NCBI GenBank assembly: GCA_023664865.1
Contig: JAMPEU010000023.1
Location: forward strand, 1-42,872
Length of the DNA stretch: 42,872 nt
Direction: 5' to 3'
From: Butyrivibrio sp.
GTDB lineage: Bacteria > Bacillota > Clostridia > Lachnospirales > Lachnospiraceae
The notes beneath the pieces are model-generated. The model searched no databases, had not been told where the DNA came from, and was given only the letters and a program-made list of their open reading frames with translations. Numbering within the stretch: the stretch's first letter is position 1; every line of letters begins with the position of its first letter. The position numbers and the translations under genes were made by a program. Of the stretch, positions 9,128 to 18,246 are shown piece by piece.

Positions 9128-11248
9128 CTATTCATCAAACATATGACCATTTAAATACTCTCTATCCAAACTTTGATGTCGACAAAACAAATTATAGGTA
9201 GAATAATTCATTTTAAAAAAATTCTTCAAAGCTAATGCTATATCTTTATCCTTTGAAAACAAATCTATAAGATACATATGTACCGCTCTTCCAATAGCAT
9301 ATGATAAAATATGCTCTTGACTTGAAGTTAATTTACTCCGAGTTACCGACGGAATAAATTCATCACTAAGAATATTTACAGCTATATCTACTATTATTAA
9401 AATATTTGCTATAAAAGGAATCCGCAAATTAACATCCTCCAACAAGACACCTCTATAACAAACACTTGTGTGATAAGAAGTTATAAAACTATCTGGTTGA
9501 TAGGATAAAACAAATTCATTTGGGTATGCTCCCTCATATACTGAACCAGAATTAACAATATAACCTTCTAAACCTGGAGAAATTGATATTGCACCTATAT
9601 CTAATAAATAACGCATTTTTGTTTTTTGTACTATCTCTTGAATATTTATCTTTTTTAACGAAACATCCCAAATAACACATATGGGAATTTCCGTCAACTC
9701 ATAAACAGAATCTATCCACCACTCTTCATTCTCTGCTTCTAGATACGGATTAAAATTCGGTTCAAAAGTTTCAAAACCATACTTTTCAAAATTACAAATA
9801 ATTTCATCAATATCTAATTCATTCCTAAAGTATTCATCACCAAAAAAAGTCTGAATAATTAATTCTTCAAATAGATTTTTTGAATATAAGACCAGACATA
9901 CTTTTTTACGATGTTCACATATTGAATTTTGATGGATTAGTTGAATACCATTTGAGCTGAAAAGAACAATATTATAGTCATCACTTTTTACTTCAAAAAA
10001 ATTATTATAAAGTTTAAACTCATCAATAAGAGTAACCAAATTTGCTCTACATTCAATTCCTTCTAAATAATGTGAGAGATCAATGTTTAAAAAGTTAGTT
10101 AGTTTTTTAGCTTCTGCCTGTTCTTCTAATGTTATTTTACCATCTTTTTGAAAATAAACATTCATTTTCACATTTAGGCTATAAAAATTCCTATCAATAT
10201 ATGATATTATTGATTCCCATGAAAATACTTCATTAAATTCATCCATTGAAAGAGCTATTGCAGTTCCATGCGTACCAACAAATTTTTTGTCCAAATAACA
10301 AATATATCTAGAGTCTTTATCAAGTAAGAATGAATGTGTTTCTCCACTTTCATAATATTTTGTATATACGGTTACTTTATGAGAAAGCATAAAACATGCC
10401 AAAAATCCTATGCCAAAAGTACCTGTTGGGTTGATTTTATATCCCAATTTACCATATTCATCAGAGCGATAATACGATTTTCCAATAGCTAAAAAATAAT
10501 TTGCTATTATATCCTTTGACATTCCAGTTCCATTATCTTTTATCACTACAGTATTATCGTCATAATTATATATAATAGACACTTGCGGAGTATAAGATAA
10601 TGTCGGATCACTTATTGAATAGTATTCCTTCATGACACTACACGCATCAAAACAATTTTGAAGTAACTCCCTAAGTCCACATTTCTTATCACCATAAAGG
10701 TTTTCGCCCATTAATAAATTAGTAACTTTATAATAATCTAAAGTGAAAGAAAACTTTTCCGGTTTAAAACCTTTTGTCACTATATTTATTCTGGTTTTAT
10801 CATTAATACGTAAATGATACAGTGGTTTCACAAACTGTTTTGAATATGATACACTATCAAATATCTCTTTGCTCATTAAATCTAATGTATCTATCAACTT
10901 GCAATATAAATTAAAATCATCACATTCTATATCAAAAAAAATTTCCCTACTCTCTTCATCAACCTTGTCTTGATTACATACGACAGCATGTTTTTTCCAC
11001 TCCACATAGCTAAAATTGCCAAGATGCTTATGTTCTAACAAATATTGCGGAGCTCTTTGACTATCAAAATCAATATAATCTGCTAGTCTTAAAAGCAACG
11101 CAATATATTTACTATTGTAATAATATTTTTTAGCAAAATTCTCCTTGAGATTTTCATCTATCCAGCGAATACTTTCCATATGCGATTGACAAATTAGTGC
11201 CACATCTTCAGCAAATGATACCGTCGATAAATCTTTATCGGATAGCAA
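9128..11248 (-). CDS. Hsp90-like (GHKL) ATPase, downstream part of a split HD-ATPase gene
   Basis: A 706-codon frame with a Hsp90/HATPase fold: N-box ELLQNCFDA (194-202), G1 box DNGTGM (238-243) and G2 box GTFGIGFL (276-283), as in Hsp90/MutL rather than histidine kinases. The first 60 residues are the end of an HD domain (ICQSHMESI, then LLRLADYIDFD with the distal Asp). The domain therefore begins in the neighbouring 145-codon frame at 11254-11691. The apparent start is a TTG at 11248 with no ribosome site, which argues that the two frames were one gene of about 855 residues. The C-terminal 400 residues are unrecognised. The role may be stress or phage sensing by an ATP-driven clamp controlling a nucleotide or nucleic-acid hydrolase; this is inferred. 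Confidence 0.75.
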   Translation of the reverse strand: MLSDKDLSTVSFAEDVALICQSHMESIRWIDENLKENFAKKYYYNSKYIALLLRLADYIDFDSQRAPQYLLEHKHLGNFSYVEWKKHAVVCNQDKVDEESREIFFDIECDDFNLYCKLIDTLDLMSKEIFDSVSYSKQFVKPLYHLRINDKTRINIVTKGFKPEKFSFTLDYYKVTNLLMGENLYGDKKCGLRELLQNCFDACSVMKEYYSISDPTLSYTPQVSIIYNYDDNTVVIKDNGTGMSKDIIANYFLAIGKSYYRSDEYGKLGYKINPTGTFGIGFLACFMLSHKVTVYTKYYESGETHSFLLDKDSRYICYLDKKFVGTHGTAIALSMDEFNEVFSWESIISYIDRNFYSLNVKMNVYFQKDGKITLEEQAEAKKLTNFLNIDLSHYLEGIECRANLVTLIDEFKLYNNFFEVKSDDYNIVLFSSNGIQLIHQNSICEHRKKVCLVLYSKNLFEELIIQTFFGDEYFRNELDIDEIICNFEKYGFETFEPNFNPYLEAENEEWWIDSVYELTEIPICVIWDVSLKKINIQEIVQKTKMRYLLDIGAISISPGLEGYIVNSGSVYEGAYPNEFVLSYQPDSFITSYHTSVCYRGVLLEDVNLRIPFIANILIIVDIAVNILSDEFIPSVTRSKLTSSQEHILSYAIGRAVHMYLIDLFSKDKDIALALKNFFKMNYSTYNLFCRHQSLDREYLNGHMFDE

Positions 11249-11253
11249 CCTAA

Positions 11254-11691
11254 TTATTTTTTGTCACTCATCAAATATTCATATGAACGTCTACCGTGAA
11301 TCGGTCTTATATAGTCCTGTAATGCCAATGTTTTATTTCTATTATTCTTTTTTAAATAAAACTCAAATTGTGGACTCTTTTCAATATGAATAATCTCATC
11401 GGAGGATATCCACATCCCTACATCATGCAGTAGAGCCACATATATTATCATCGCAAGTTCTAAATCACTCATATCTTTTAGTGTATCGTTTCCAGCTATA
11501 GCACACATATTATAAAGTACACGCAAGGAATGATTTATATCATGCAGTGTATAATTATTAAAATATACTGATATTTCATTCAGAATAGGCGTAATATCAA
11601 TTTCTATTTGTTCAATATCGGATATGAACTTATGTGCCATTCTAGCCTCAAGTATTCTATATGCAATATTATTTTTAAGATTATATGTCAT
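11254..11691 (-). CDS. HD-domain phosphohydrolase, upstream part of the split HD-ATPase gene
   Basis: A 145-codon frame carrying the start of an HD phosphohydrolase domain: H50/H54 in TLHDINHSLRV, the HD pair in ALLHDVGM (89-90) and IHGRRSYEYL (His 132). It stops at TAA (11256-11254) directly after six A residues (T run at 11257-11262 on the plus strand). One extra A, or a -1 shift, would let translation pass through KIIRLLSDKDL into the 706-codon frame, where the remaining metal ligands lie. The start is supported by AAGGGA, about 9 nt before the ATG. On its own this fragment lacks the last HD ligands and would probably be inactive. Confidence 0.75.
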   Translation of the reverse strand: MTYNLKNNIAYRILEARMAHKFISDIEQIEIDITPILNEISVYFNNYTLHDINHSLRVLYNMCAIAGNDTLKDMSDLELAMIIYVALLHDVGMWISSDEIIHIEKSPQFEFYLKKNNRNKTLALQDYIRPIHGRRSYEYLMSDKK

Positions 11692-11985
11692 TCTATTATT
11701 TCCCTTCTTAAAAAATAACTATGACTATTTTATCAAAAATGTCTAATGTCACAAGATATTCTATTTCATTTAACAATCCCTAAAATTAAATATAATATAT
11801 AATGCCATAAAAAACAGAATTAGATCCCTCTTATATATCTCCACTAACAACGCAATATTTGGCGCAGCTAAATTAAATGCATACACCGTATACTAATCTA
11901 AAATAGTTTCCACTGTACTACTTTGTCCTTACCCTGCTTTCTTATTTCGTACCACTGGAAACCCTGTCTCCAATCTCCTATCACG
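11692..11985 (-). other. Gene-free spacer with a Cys-rich relic (copy A)
   Basis: No intact gene is present. At about 11838-11905 the minus strand reads YGVC then, after a stop, FSCAKYCVVSGD. This matches the second relic at 13480-13659 (GVCAEFSCDKYCVSGE) at protein and DNA level. The rest is AT-rich sequence with no feature I can support. Confidence 0.45.
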
Positions 11986-12864
11986 CTATTCATTTTTCCA
12001 TATAGTCGCCTCTATTCTTTTTATAAGCCTTTCTTTCAAATCCTGTTCATCTTTCCAAAAAATAGTATTGATTTGTGCAACATCAAAATGAGGGTTTTCC
12101 CCTTCTTTACAGGAAAGAATCAAATTTTTATCTTTAGCAACTGCATAGCCAGCTTCATAATACACCCCACCCCTTTGTCCAGTCAGATCAGCAATCACAA
12201 ATTTACTATCACTTATCTCTTTATATATTTCAGGTACAATTTGATTATTATGTTCTTTATTATCTATTAACATTGGGTCATAACCACAACTCTTAATAGC
12301 ATCTGATATAGCCTTTCTAGCTTTTTCCATAGAATTATCAAAACTCATAGCAATAAAAACTTTCTTCTTCTGTTCTCTGCCTATAATATCTATAGCAGAA
12401 AATAATGTATATTCTTTTAACCCCCTATGTAGCTTTTTTACGAACTCCGTATATAAGTCACAATTTGTGTCTACACCCTTTGTAACAGATAAAACTGCAT
12501 AACTAAATTCTACATCATCTTCTACTGTTTGAATTTTTTCATATATATCTGAAAATGCGACATCACAATACAAGAACCCGCTTTCATCATAGGAATTTTC
12601 TATCTTTTTAATTTTTTCATCCAATTCCCACCCCATTTCGCAATATGTCATTATAGCATCATCATAATATATACTTTCCCAACTATGTTCCAACTTCCGC
12701 ATATTCTTAGGACCCACACCAATGACCCTTGCTTGCGTTTTTTCAAAATCATAATTCTTTTTATAGGAATAATAACAATTTTCTGCCCATACGCGAAACA
12801 ATTTAAAGTTTTCTTCACTATTCTCCCATGTACTTACAATTTCCTTAAATTTCCCTATATTCAT
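11986..12864 (-). CDS. Nucleoside 2-deoxyribosyltransferase/TIR-like domain protein
   Basis: A 292-residue protein. The C-terminal domain (168-290) has the Rossmann-like pattern shared by nucleoside 2-deoxyribosyltransferases and TIR-like NAD hydrolases: KVFIAMSFD, a helix with CGYDPMLID, the NQIVPEIYKEI helix, FVIADLTGQRGGVYYEAGYA (Asp226, Glu237) and NLILSC. The GGVYYEAGYA segment with its Glu is the expected catalytic region. The N-terminal 160 residues are helical, Trp/Tyr-rich and unrecognised (AENCYYSYKKNYDFEKTQ). A ribosome site GGAAG lies 6 nt before the ATG. Proteins of this architecture are frequent in defence islands, where they are thought to degrade nucleotides or NAD when triggered; here that is inference from domain and context. 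Confidence 0.75.
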   Translation of the reverse strand: MNIGKFKEIVSTWENSEENFKLFRVWAENCYYSYKKNYDFEKTQARVIGVGPKNMRKLEHSWESIYYDDAIMTYCEMGWELDEKIKKIENSYDESGFLYCDVAFSDIYEKIQTVEDDVEFSYAVLSVTKGVDTNCDLYTEFVKKLHRGLKEYTLFSAIDIIGREQKKKVFIAMSFDNSMEKARKAISDAIKSCGYDPMLIDNKEHNNQIVPEIYKEISDSKFVIADLTGQRGGVYYEAGYAVAKDKNLILSCKEGENPHFDVAQINTIFWKDEQDLKERLIKRIEATIWKNE

Positions 12865-12966
12865 TCTCTACTTCCTCTCCGCCATATCTTATTGCAACTT
12901 AAACTCCATTATCTTTGTTCTTCCACCAGTTCTTCTTATCAGATCATCTAATCCAATAACTTTATT

Positions 12967-13452
12967 TTAACCTCCCATCTTCAAAACCATATCATAAAAA
13001 TTCATGAAACATGCATCAAGTTCGTAGCCTTGAAAAGTTCCATTCATATTTATTCCAAAATCATCAGTTTCTGGAAATCCACCATCAATAGATATTAGTT
13101 CATGATATTCATTTATAAAACCTGTTCTTTCCAATTGCTTAAAAATGAAATTTACATCAATCTCTGGATATTTAGAATTCTTTTTAAACTCTTCCCAATC
13201 TTTATCAATAATCCTTCCATTTGTAGAACGTGATTTCTGATAAAATTCTGCCAAGCACTCTAATTGTCTATATGACAAAGTAACCAATATATCCAAATAC
13301 TCTTCAAATTCATCATTTTCTATATGTTCCCCCGACAAGTAACCATTTCTGATAAGATTTCCAAAAAATTTAACCTTATCATTTGTTGCAAGTCTATGAA
13401 CGGCATCTAAAGTTCTACTATAATTTACAATAAACTCAATATCATTTACCAT
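12967..13452 (-). CDS. Hypothetical protein
   Basis: A 161-residue acidic, mostly helical protein that I do not recognise with certainty. The run KFFGNLIRNGYLSGE, then a segment with DILVTLSYRQLECLAEFY, resembles the helical pattern of Abi-alpha/DUF4393-like proteins, in which a similar region is the C-terminal half. The ATG at 13452 has no ribosome site. The frame continues upstream through a single stop (13477-13479) into the Cys-rich relic B, and beyond that into the RES gene frame. The present gene may therefore be the 3' remnant of a longer one, or be translated poorly. Function unknown. Confidence 0.5.
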   Translation of the reverse strand: MVNDIEFIVNYSRTLDAVHRLATNDKVKFFGNLIRNGYLSGEHIENDEFEEYLDILVTLSYRQLECLAEFYQKSRSTNGRIIDKDWEEFKKNSKYPEIDVNFIFKQLERTGFINEYHELISIDGGFPETDDFGINMNGTFQGYELDACFMNFYDMVLKMGG

Positions 13453-13479
13453 ATAAAAAGTAATTGTATGATTGTCTTA

Positions 13480-13659
13480 CAATATAATCTCATTTAAGTC
13501 TTGCTCTTTTTCATTCTTAAAGCCATCCGGCAGATATTCTGCAGAAACACTTACAAACTCACCACTAACACAATATTTGTCGCAACTAAATTCAGCACAT
13601 ACTCCGCAAATGCACCTGAAATTGGTGTCACCACGTCTAAGCCTTTTAATAGAATCACT
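13480..13659 (-). pseudogene. Cys-rich coding relic (copy B) after the RES gene
   Basis: Sixty open codons without a start codon, in the same frame as both the RES gene (stop at 13678) and the 161-residue gene downstream. It contains RRGDTNFRCICGVCAEFSC followed by DKYCVSGE, a dense Cys cluster (CxCxxC...C...C) like a small zinc ribbon, then EYLPDGFKNEKEQD. A second, more damaged copy lies at 11838-11905. Both occur just after the stop of a defence-like gene, on the same strand. Confidence 0.45.
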
Positions 13660-13677
13660 TTATGTACTTATATATTG

Positions 13678-15189
13678 CTAATCAATTTCATCAAATTTCA
13701 TATGATGTTGGCTAACCAGATAATTATCCATTATCGAAAAAGGTGTATCTTGATAAAACACCTCTTTTCCTTCATAATCCACCTTTGCACTATAATTTTC
13801 TCTCTCACCATCACACAATTCATATTTCAAATGTGTGGGCCACTTTTCGTTTATATAGCTTTTTTTCTCAAAATGGATATTTTCATCAAATCTGCTAAAC
13901 AAAACAGGCTTAGTCATCTCATAGCATTTTATTAAATCACCATATTCATCCTCACTATTAATATCTGTAACAGGAATAGCCAAACATACCATTTGTGGAT
14001 ATTGAAAATCATCTTTTCCTTGTCTTGATAAATAAGCCACCCCATCTATCCCTTCTTTATGCAACACATTCATCAAAACTTGACTCAAAAGATATTCATA
14101 CTTAACCGTTTCATTGTATTTTTTCTCTCTTTCACTATCAGATGTCTTTATTGTAAACATCGTTGCTATTACAAGTGGAAACACTCGTATCATTGCATTA
14201 TGTACATTTTTCTCCTCTAAATTATTTTCATCGTTAGGTATCATCCCATTCATTAAAGCCTGCAATACAACTAAATTTAGTATTTTTAATCTTTTCCCTT
14301 TATCATTAAACTTAAAAGAAGATAAATATAAATTATCTTTCTTATTCCAACGACATTCTTCACTGCAAACATAAGATGTTGTTCCCAAATATAAGCATAC
14401 TTTTCCTTTTGAACTAAATCGCATATCTTTAGAAAGTAGTCGCTTACTATATGGTAAATAGTTTATTTCCTCTATTTCATTAATTTTTTCTCTTGTTCCT
14501 ACAACCCTTGCTCTAAAAAAGCTCAAATCACCACTTAACATATTCTCGTAATTTTTTTGATTTCCCCAACTTTGCCATAATTTTTCAAATGGCGCCACTC
14601 CTCTAAATGCATAACTTTTATCTAACTCTGATACTGCAAAAGGATACTGCTTATAATCTTTTAATATTTCAGCAACTATTTGTTCTGCCTCATTACTTTT
14701 TCCTGTTTTTACAGCATCAAAAGCATTAATCACTTTATCACATATATCATTTACATCAGTAATCAAACTATCTTCTTTTTCAAACGCAGGTCTATTTATC
14801 TGCTCTTTAAATGCAGATAATTTTTCTTTAAGTTTTTCTTCATAATCTTCATTATTGTCTGCAATAAAAGGTATTGAAAACCCATTAATATTTTTGTCTA
14901 TACTACCATATATTTCTTTCTGAATTTCTTCTAACCCTAAGTTATTAACAATTTCACTTATCTTTTCATCCATTTTTTCCATAACACCGCTTTTCTTCAT
15001 CATAATCCACCAATCATCAAGACTCATACAAAGAAGAGTATCACTTCCTGCTTTCTCATTTAATTCATTTACATATTGTTCAGCCTCCTCTTTTGAGAAA
15101 TCTATGCCTCTACAATTACCAAATTCATCATACAATGAAAGTGGTGTCATTAAATCTTTTTTATCATAAATTCTATAAATACTGCTCAT
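13678..15189 (-). CDS. RES-domain protein (putative NAD-consuming toxin/effector), long form
   Basis: A 503-residue protein. Residues about 223-400 carry the RES pattern: FFRARVVG (first Arg pair), MRFSSKGKVCLYLGTT (257-271), SEECRW with the conserved Glu, a long helix, then GIDGVAYLSRQG with the Ser near residue 393. RES proteins resemble ADP-ribosyltransferases, and RES-Xre toxins degrade NAD+. This protein is over twice the usual toxin length: it has a helical 220-residue N-terminal extension (DKVINAFDAVKTGKSNEAEQ) and a C-terminal tail. No Xre antitoxin gene is adjacent, so it is more likely a regulated effector than half of a classical pair. The start is supported by GGGAG, 6 nt before the ATG. 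Confidence 0.7.
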   Translation of the reverse strand: MSSIYRIYDKKDLMTPLSLYDEFGNCRGIDFSKEEAEQYVNELNEKAGSDTLLCMSLDDWWIMMKKSGVMEKMDEKISEIVNNLGLEEIQKEIYGSIDKNINGFSIPFIADNNEDYEEKLKEKLSAFKEQINRPAFEKEDSLITDVNDICDKVINAFDAVKTGKSNEAEQIVAEILKDYKQYPFAVSELDKSYAFRGVAPFEKLWQSWGNQKNYENMLSGDLSFFRARVVGTREKINEIEEINYLPYSKRLLSKDMRFSSKGKVCLYLGTTSYVCSEECRWNKKDNLYLSSFKFNDKGKRLKILNLVVLQALMNGMIPNDENNLEEKNVHNAMIRVFPLVIATMFTIKTSDSEREKKYNETVKYEYLLSQVLMNVLHKEGIDGVAYLSRQGKDDFQYPQMVCLAIPVTDINSEDEYGDLIKCYEMTKPVLFSRFDENIHFEKKSYINEKWPTHLKYELCDGERENYSAKVDYEGKEVFYQDTPFSIMDNYLVSQHHMKFDEID

Positions 15190-15408
15190 GGCAAACTCCC
15201 CCTATCATTACTATCAATTTTTCAGTGCCAAATCAAACCAGTTCTCGATCACAAGAATATTCATAAGATGTTCCTCTCATCCACTAACGAATATCGACAA
15301 TATTCTTACTTTTATTCTATATTTCTCTTTTATTATCTTCAATACCTTACTCTGCAAATTTTGCCGCTTTTCATGCTAATTTTTCCTACTTGAATATTAT
15401 TCTGAATA

Positions 15409-15519
15409 TTATCTCGTTTCAGAGCCATCAGTTTCTCTCTTGGAAACCGCATAAAAATAGTATTTTCCAGTTTCAGAACCACCACAACATATTGTGGCAG
15501 CACACATATTGGATTTCAC
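15409..15519 (-). CDS. Possible 36-residue Cys-containing small protein
   Basis: A GTG at 15519-15517 is preceded by AAGGAG with 7-nt spacing (15527-15532). It opens a 36-codon frame: MKSNMCAATICCGGSETGKY, then a tail rich in Arg, Glu and Thr, and a TAA at 15411-15409. Three Cys lie in the first 12 residues. It matches no family I know. It could be a genuine small gene, or a gene whose 3' end was lost. It lies about 220 bp upstream of the RES gene, in the same direction, next to the IS21 relic. Confidence 0.35.
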   Translation of the reverse strand: MKSNMCAATICCGGSETGKYYFYAVSKRETDGSETR

Positions 15520-15595
15520 AATAAATCTCCTTAAAGTTGTTATTGGAGAACTGTAAATGCAATACCGCCAAATAATCTAGTAAGAAGGTCTTTTT

Positions 15596-16158
15596 ATGTT
15601 TAAGAAGACAAAAATCAGAAGCATTCTGGAATTTCTGGTGAAAAATCTAAGTGCAAGAGAGGTATCAAAAGTTTTTTAGGGGGTCTAGAAACACCGTTGC
15701 CGAAGTGCAGGCGTTGTTCTTACAGTCAGGCAGATCATGGGATGATAATTCAAACTGAGATGATGATAGGTTCTACGGACTGTTTTATCCCGATAAGTTT
15801 AAATATAAGCCCAGATATGCCCTGATTAATTATGCCTATGTCCATAAGGAATTAAAAAAGACAGGCTTAACAGAAAAACTTCTCTGGTAAAAATACTGTG
15901 CCGGTTGCAGGAATGAAGGTTTAAATGCCTGCTCGTATATCACATTTGCTAAAAATTATAAAAAATTCATGGCAGATAAAAACTATATGAGCCGCCTAGA
16001 ACACAAACCCGAATTGAAGGTTGAAGTTGACTGGTCAAACCATGAAATGTGCTACACGAAGCCTGATACCGGTGAATAATTCCTGCAAATGAAACAAATT
16101 TAAGGAAATTGTAGATTCAGGGAAACTGAAAAAGTTTGTTGATGAGATAGAATCATAG
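15596..16158 (+). pseudogene. istA: IS21-family transposase (IstA) relic
   Basis: From the ATG at 15596 the frame MFKKTKIRSILEFLVKNLSA begins with the IstA helix-turn-helix. After several stops and frameshifts it continues in pieces: YPDKFKYKPRYALINYAYVH, ELKKTGLTEKLLW, CSYITFAKNYKKFMADKNYM and HKPELKVEVDWSNHEMCYT. The last contains the first catalytic Asp (VDW). It ends in D-T-G-E-stop at 16079. A short frame KFKEIVDSGKLKKFVDEIES then runs to 16158. The DDE core C-terminus and IstB are absent. Clearly inactive. Confidence 0.8.
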
Positions 16159-16463
16159 TTATTAGGAATAAGTGATATTAATGCTACCTCTGTTGTATTT
16201 TAACCAGCAAGAGCAACAGCACTATATGTTGTTCTTCAATAATTGCAATTTTTTTCATGCTCTCCGACCTCCATGAATAAGACTTAAAAATCAATCCATT
16301 ATTGATTATATGTTATAACTAATCTTACCCCAAGGCAGAATTATGTAATATAAAGATAATTTATTTATAAGAATATCAATAAAAATCTTGGAAATGACAA
16401 TCCACAGACTATCATTCCCAAAATTTTATAAACTTAATACCGTTTATATGAAATAAATTTATG
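16159..16463. other. Gene-free AT-rich spacer
   Basis: Between the IS21 relic and the dGTPase stop I see no gene, repeat or strong terminator. A 24-codon minus-strand frame at 16184-16258 has a ribosome-like GGAGG but a low-complexity Leu run and no recognisable function. Confidence 0.5.
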
Positions 16464-17957
16464 CTAATAAATTCCGTTTAATTCCTGATAAAGGCTTTTC
16501 GCATAGGTATCTGTCATTCCGCTGATAAAATCATTTACAAGCAATAAGCGATGATACAATTTTTCCTTTTCGTCCGAGATATCCTTTACCTCTAATTTGT
16601 AATTTTCCAAATAATTATCTGACAACAGCTTGATTATCTTCTCATCACCTTTTCCTGGCATACGCTGTTTCTTCTTCTCTTCATCCAACTCCTCTGGACA
16701 AATATAATCATAATAGCGAACAGCCGTCACGAATTTATCCAACAAGGTTGAGATAATGCTGTCTGCCGCCAGCTCCAGTTTCAAAATCCGAGGCTGCGGA
16801 TAAATGAATTTTCCCATTGCGTCTTTCAAAATCTTCAAAGAAAACTCATGATTTGTCTCTGCCATAATTTCATTTTGGCAGTTACCTGCCATAATCAAGT
16901 TATACTTTTGTTTAAAACCAAAACAAGCGCAATAGACAAACCACCCCCTCACATATCCAATCCAATTCTGCATTGCATACAAGTCTCTGTTTTTAACATT
17001 TTTTTGAATATTTTCTGGAATCTGTTCCCGATATTTTCCCAGTTTTTCGAACAACTCCTTTGTAAATTTTTTCTGGTAATCATTCATTTTGCAATCATAT
17101 ACTTTTCTTTGTTCCTCTATAAACGCAATCAGCTCATCTAACGTAAAAATACCCTTTTTATATCCATCCTCAAGATCTGCTGTTGCATATGCAATATCAT
17201 CTGCCGCCTCCAATAGATACGTCAGCGGATGGCGGCATACTATATCATTATGTCTCGTTCCCGTATCTGTGGTAATTTTCTCAAAATTTTTTAAATCTCC
17301 TTGAAAGTACCCCATTTTATGATATTTAATATCGACATGATCTTTGTCTTTCTGCGTTGAAGAACACGGATATTTAATAATCGTATTCAACACGGCATTG
17401 GTTAAATTCATGCCACAATCATTGTCAACAAAATGTAATTTTGATAGCAGACGAAAAGCCTGTGCATTACCTTCAAAATTACATAAATCTTGATATTTCG
17501 GGGACATTTTTCCAAATGCTGTTTCCAAAGTATCCTCACAAAAAGTGATTTTACTTCCATTCTTCTTATACCAATCCCCTATAACTGTTTCCCCAAAATG
17601 TCCAAACGGAGGATTCCCGATATCATGCAGCAAGCCAGCGCACATCAATATATCAGAAATATTCGATGCTACCTCTGCTTCAGCCAATTTGTTCTCTATC
17701 AAATAATATTCTACCGCCTTTCCCAACTCTTTGGCAATTGAGGCAACTTCTAAGGAATGTGTCAGGCGTGTCCTTACAAAATCACTGCTGTCCAGAGGAA
17801 ATACCTGCGTCTTATCCTGCAACCTGCGAAAAGAAGCACTGGATACAATCCTACTGTAATCTCTTTCAAATTCACTTCGTTTAAATTCACTTTCCTTATA
17901 AGATTCTTCTATCTTTCCTCCCATTCGCGACGATGATAAAAGTTGCGACCACTCCAT
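16464..17957 (-). CDS. dgt: Deoxyguanosinetriphosphate triphosphohydrolase (dGTPase)
   Basis: A 497-residue HD-superfamily dNTP triphosphohydrolase, the normal length for Dgt. Visible motifs are the N-terminal FERDYSRIVSSASFRRLQDK, TRLTHSLEV (His 67), LLHDIGNPPFGHFGE (HD pair 111-112) and EAADDIAYATADLEDG with the distal Asp. The enzyme cleaves dNTPs, preferentially dGTP, to nucleoside and triphosphate. AAGGAGG lies about 10 nt before the ATG, so it has its own ribosome site. It lies downstream of mcrC in the same direction, with a gap of about 290 bp. Bacterial dGTPases can defend by depleting dNTPs during phage infection; its place after a restriction operon fits such a role, but a housekeeping role cannot be excluded. 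Confidence 0.9.
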   Translation of the reverse strand: MEWSQLLSSSRMGGKIEESYKESEFKRSEFERDYSRIVSSASFRRLQDKTQVFPLDSSDFVRTRLTHSLEVASIAKELGKAVEYYLIENKLAEAEVASNISDILMCAGLLHDIGNPPFGHFGETVIGDWYKKNGSKITFCEDTLETAFGKMSPKYQDLCNFEGNAQAFRLLSKLHFVDNDCGMNLTNAVLNTIIKYPCSSTQKDKDHVDIKYHKMGYFQGDLKNFEKITTDTGTRHNDIVCRHPLTYLLEAADDIAYATADLEDGYKKGIFTLDELIAFIEEQRKVYDCKMNDYQKKFTKELFEKLGKYREQIPENIQKNVKNRDLYAMQNWIGYVRGWFVYCACFGFKQKYNLIMAGNCQNEIMAETNHEFSLKILKDAMGKFIYPQPRILKLELAADSIISTLLDKFVTAVRYYDYICPEELDEEKKKQRMPGKGDEKIIKLLSDNYLENYKLEVKDISDEKEKLYHRLLLVNDFISGMTDTYAKSLYQELNGIY

Positions 17958-18246
17958 CTCTTAATATCCTCCTTCTCATGCTCTCATATCTTTCTCTTCA
18001 TGTATATTATTTTTAGTGCCGAAAAACAGGTTCTGAAAAAGCAAATACATTTACCTTATTTTCTGCTTAATTCTACCATTATATTCCATATTCCGCAAGC
18101 AAATCCTGTATTTGTATCCAGAAATGCGATAAAGATAAAATATCATTGCTTTCAATTATGTTTTAAGGGAAAGTTCAATGGTTTTCTGGCAAAGGGTGTG
18201 CGCAATTTAACGATAGCTGGCGCATAAAACAATTCAGGCTCTTAAA

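Noticed and set aside
16184-16258. Leftward 24-codon frame after GGAGG, starting MKKIAIIEEQHIVL
   Set aside because: Low-complexity Leu run, very short, no conservation visible; could be a leader peptide but unsupported.
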